Assembly (NCBI GenBank): GCA_963715045.1
Contig: CAVQRC010000035.1
Location: 1 to 64,000, forward strand
Source of the DNA: CAVQRC01 sp963715045
Lineage (GTDB): Bacteria; Planctomycetota; Planctomycetia; Pirellulales; Lacipirellulaceae
Reading direction: 5' to 3'
DNA: 64,000 bases
Shown: piece by piece, positions 63,586-64,000 of the stretch
How positions within the stretch are numbered: the stretch's first letter is position 1
Layout: each line of letters starts with the position of its first letter
The notes under the pieces: generated by a model
The model's input: the letters and a program-made list of their open reading frames with translations, nothing else
Told to the model about the DNA's origin: nothing
Database searches by the model: none
Program-made: the position numbers and the translations under genes

Positions 63586-64000
63586 ATGCCAAACCATTCC
63601 CACAAAGGGACTTACAGATCATTCGCTCACATCTGGGGATCCACCCTGGGAATGGCGTGGATTCTGGTGGCGCTGGCTTGGTGGAGTGGCTGCAACGGCG
63701 GCGAGCAAACGGTCCGCATCGATGGCTCGAGCACGGTTTATCCCATCACCGAGGCGATTACGGAAGAATTCCTCAATGCCCGCCCTGAGATTCGCGTGAC
63801 GGTGGGTTTTTCGGGGACTGGTGGCGGATTCAAGAAGCTGATCGGGGGGCAGATCGACATTTGTGATGCTTCCCGGGCCATCAAGGCCACAGAACTCGAA
63901 GCCTTGGCGACCGCTAAGATCGAGGCGATCGAGTTGCAAGTCGCTTACGACGGGCTGGCCGTGCTGGTGAACCCGGAAAACACCTGGTGCCATTCCCTGA
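63586..64000 (+). CDS. pstS: phosphate ABC transporter substrate-binding lipoprotein PstS, N-terminal part (runs off the window)
   Basis: ATG 63586 starts a lipoprotein signal (MPNHSHKGTYRSF... then ILVALAWWSGC) and the mature protein opens CNGGEQTVRIDGSSTVYPITEAI, the PstS fold. GFSGTGGGFKKLIGGQIDICDASRAI binds phosphate via the Ser-Gly-Thr loop and Asp. The frame is open to the last base (138 codons seen). It binds phosphate and passes it to PstCAB. With PhoBR and the porin it completes a phosphate theme. Confidence 0.93.
   Translation, partial: MPNHSHKGTYRSFAHIWGSTLGMAWILVALAWWSGCNGGEQTVRIDGSSTVYPITEAITEEFLNARPEIRVTVGFSGTGGGFKKLIGGQIDICDASRAIKATELEALATAKIEAIELQVAYDGLAVLVNPENTWCHSL

Overview
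The window looks like a chromosomal segment of a high-GC planctomycete. The lineage markers are two DUF1559 prepilin-type proteins with the classic N-terminal methylation motif, two sulfatases, a metalloprotease ending in dockerin repeats and a PEP-CTERM-like tail, an RTX protein with an N-terminal LERLEERRVL box, an ECF sigma factor beside a large Ser/Thr kinase, small lipoproteins with GCxPG-type starts, and a PQQ-like propeller protein opening with a WNQFRGP motif.

Layout. 0-5 kb: tRNA-Asn, a propeller protein, an anti-sigma/anti-anti-sigma pair and two small secreted or membrane proteins. 5-13 kb: CPBP protease, alpha/beta hydrolase, a giant MFS-PlsC-AMP-ligase (Aas-type) fusion, and a DUF1559/lipoprotein pair. 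12.5-21.5 kb: three envelope proteins, a Ser/Thr kinase, then hemB-hemL. 21.9-27.7 kb: inositol monophosphatase, a four-gene tungsten-type aldehyde oxidoreductase operon (aorABC-like plus a MoaD-like carrier), and crcB. 28-38.5 kb: MscK-like channel, ECF sigma factor, Ser/Thr kinase and a matrixin-dockerin surface protein. 38.5-43 kb: a PIN toxin/antitoxin pair, a small undescribed ORF and two divergent sulfatases. 43-51 kb: PhoB/PhoR, an FHA-GAF-sigma54 activator and an RTX protein. 51-55.5 kb: methylmalonyl-CoA-type mutase (two subunits), thiolase and a short MeaB GTPase. 55.6-64 kb: LRR protein, pyroglutamyl peptidase, thioredoxin, PH protein, lipoprotein, DUF1559, Cys-rich protein, a phosphate-type porin and the start of pstS.

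What stands out is the intergenic DNA. There are 7-bp-period arrays of several compositions. The C-rich class abuts start codons exactly, with no room for a conventional Shine-Dalgarno, at four genes. The AT-richer class sits 27-29 bp upstream of two starts. A 75-bp dispersed element with 14-bp inverted ends occurs three times. Two long tandem arrays (87 and 130 bp) share a CACTCCGTG/CACGGAGTG core with scattered single copies. Two identical 19-bp palindromes lie between the convergent aor operon and crcB.

About a dozen coding regions or coding-region ends carry small indels, mostly single-base insertions (the signal-peptide gene at 4.3 kb, matrixin, PIN, both sulfatases, phoB, phoR, mutase small subunit, thiolase). 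Reading across them restores family-typical proteins. Sequencing or assembly error is therefore the first explanation and widespread decay the second.

Functional links: PhoBR with the porin and PstS form a phosphate-acquisition theme; mutase, thiolase and MeaB form a B12-dependent acyl-CoA module; the Aor cluster is a self-contained NAD-coupled aldehyde/carboxylate redox module with its own cofactor sulfur-carrier.
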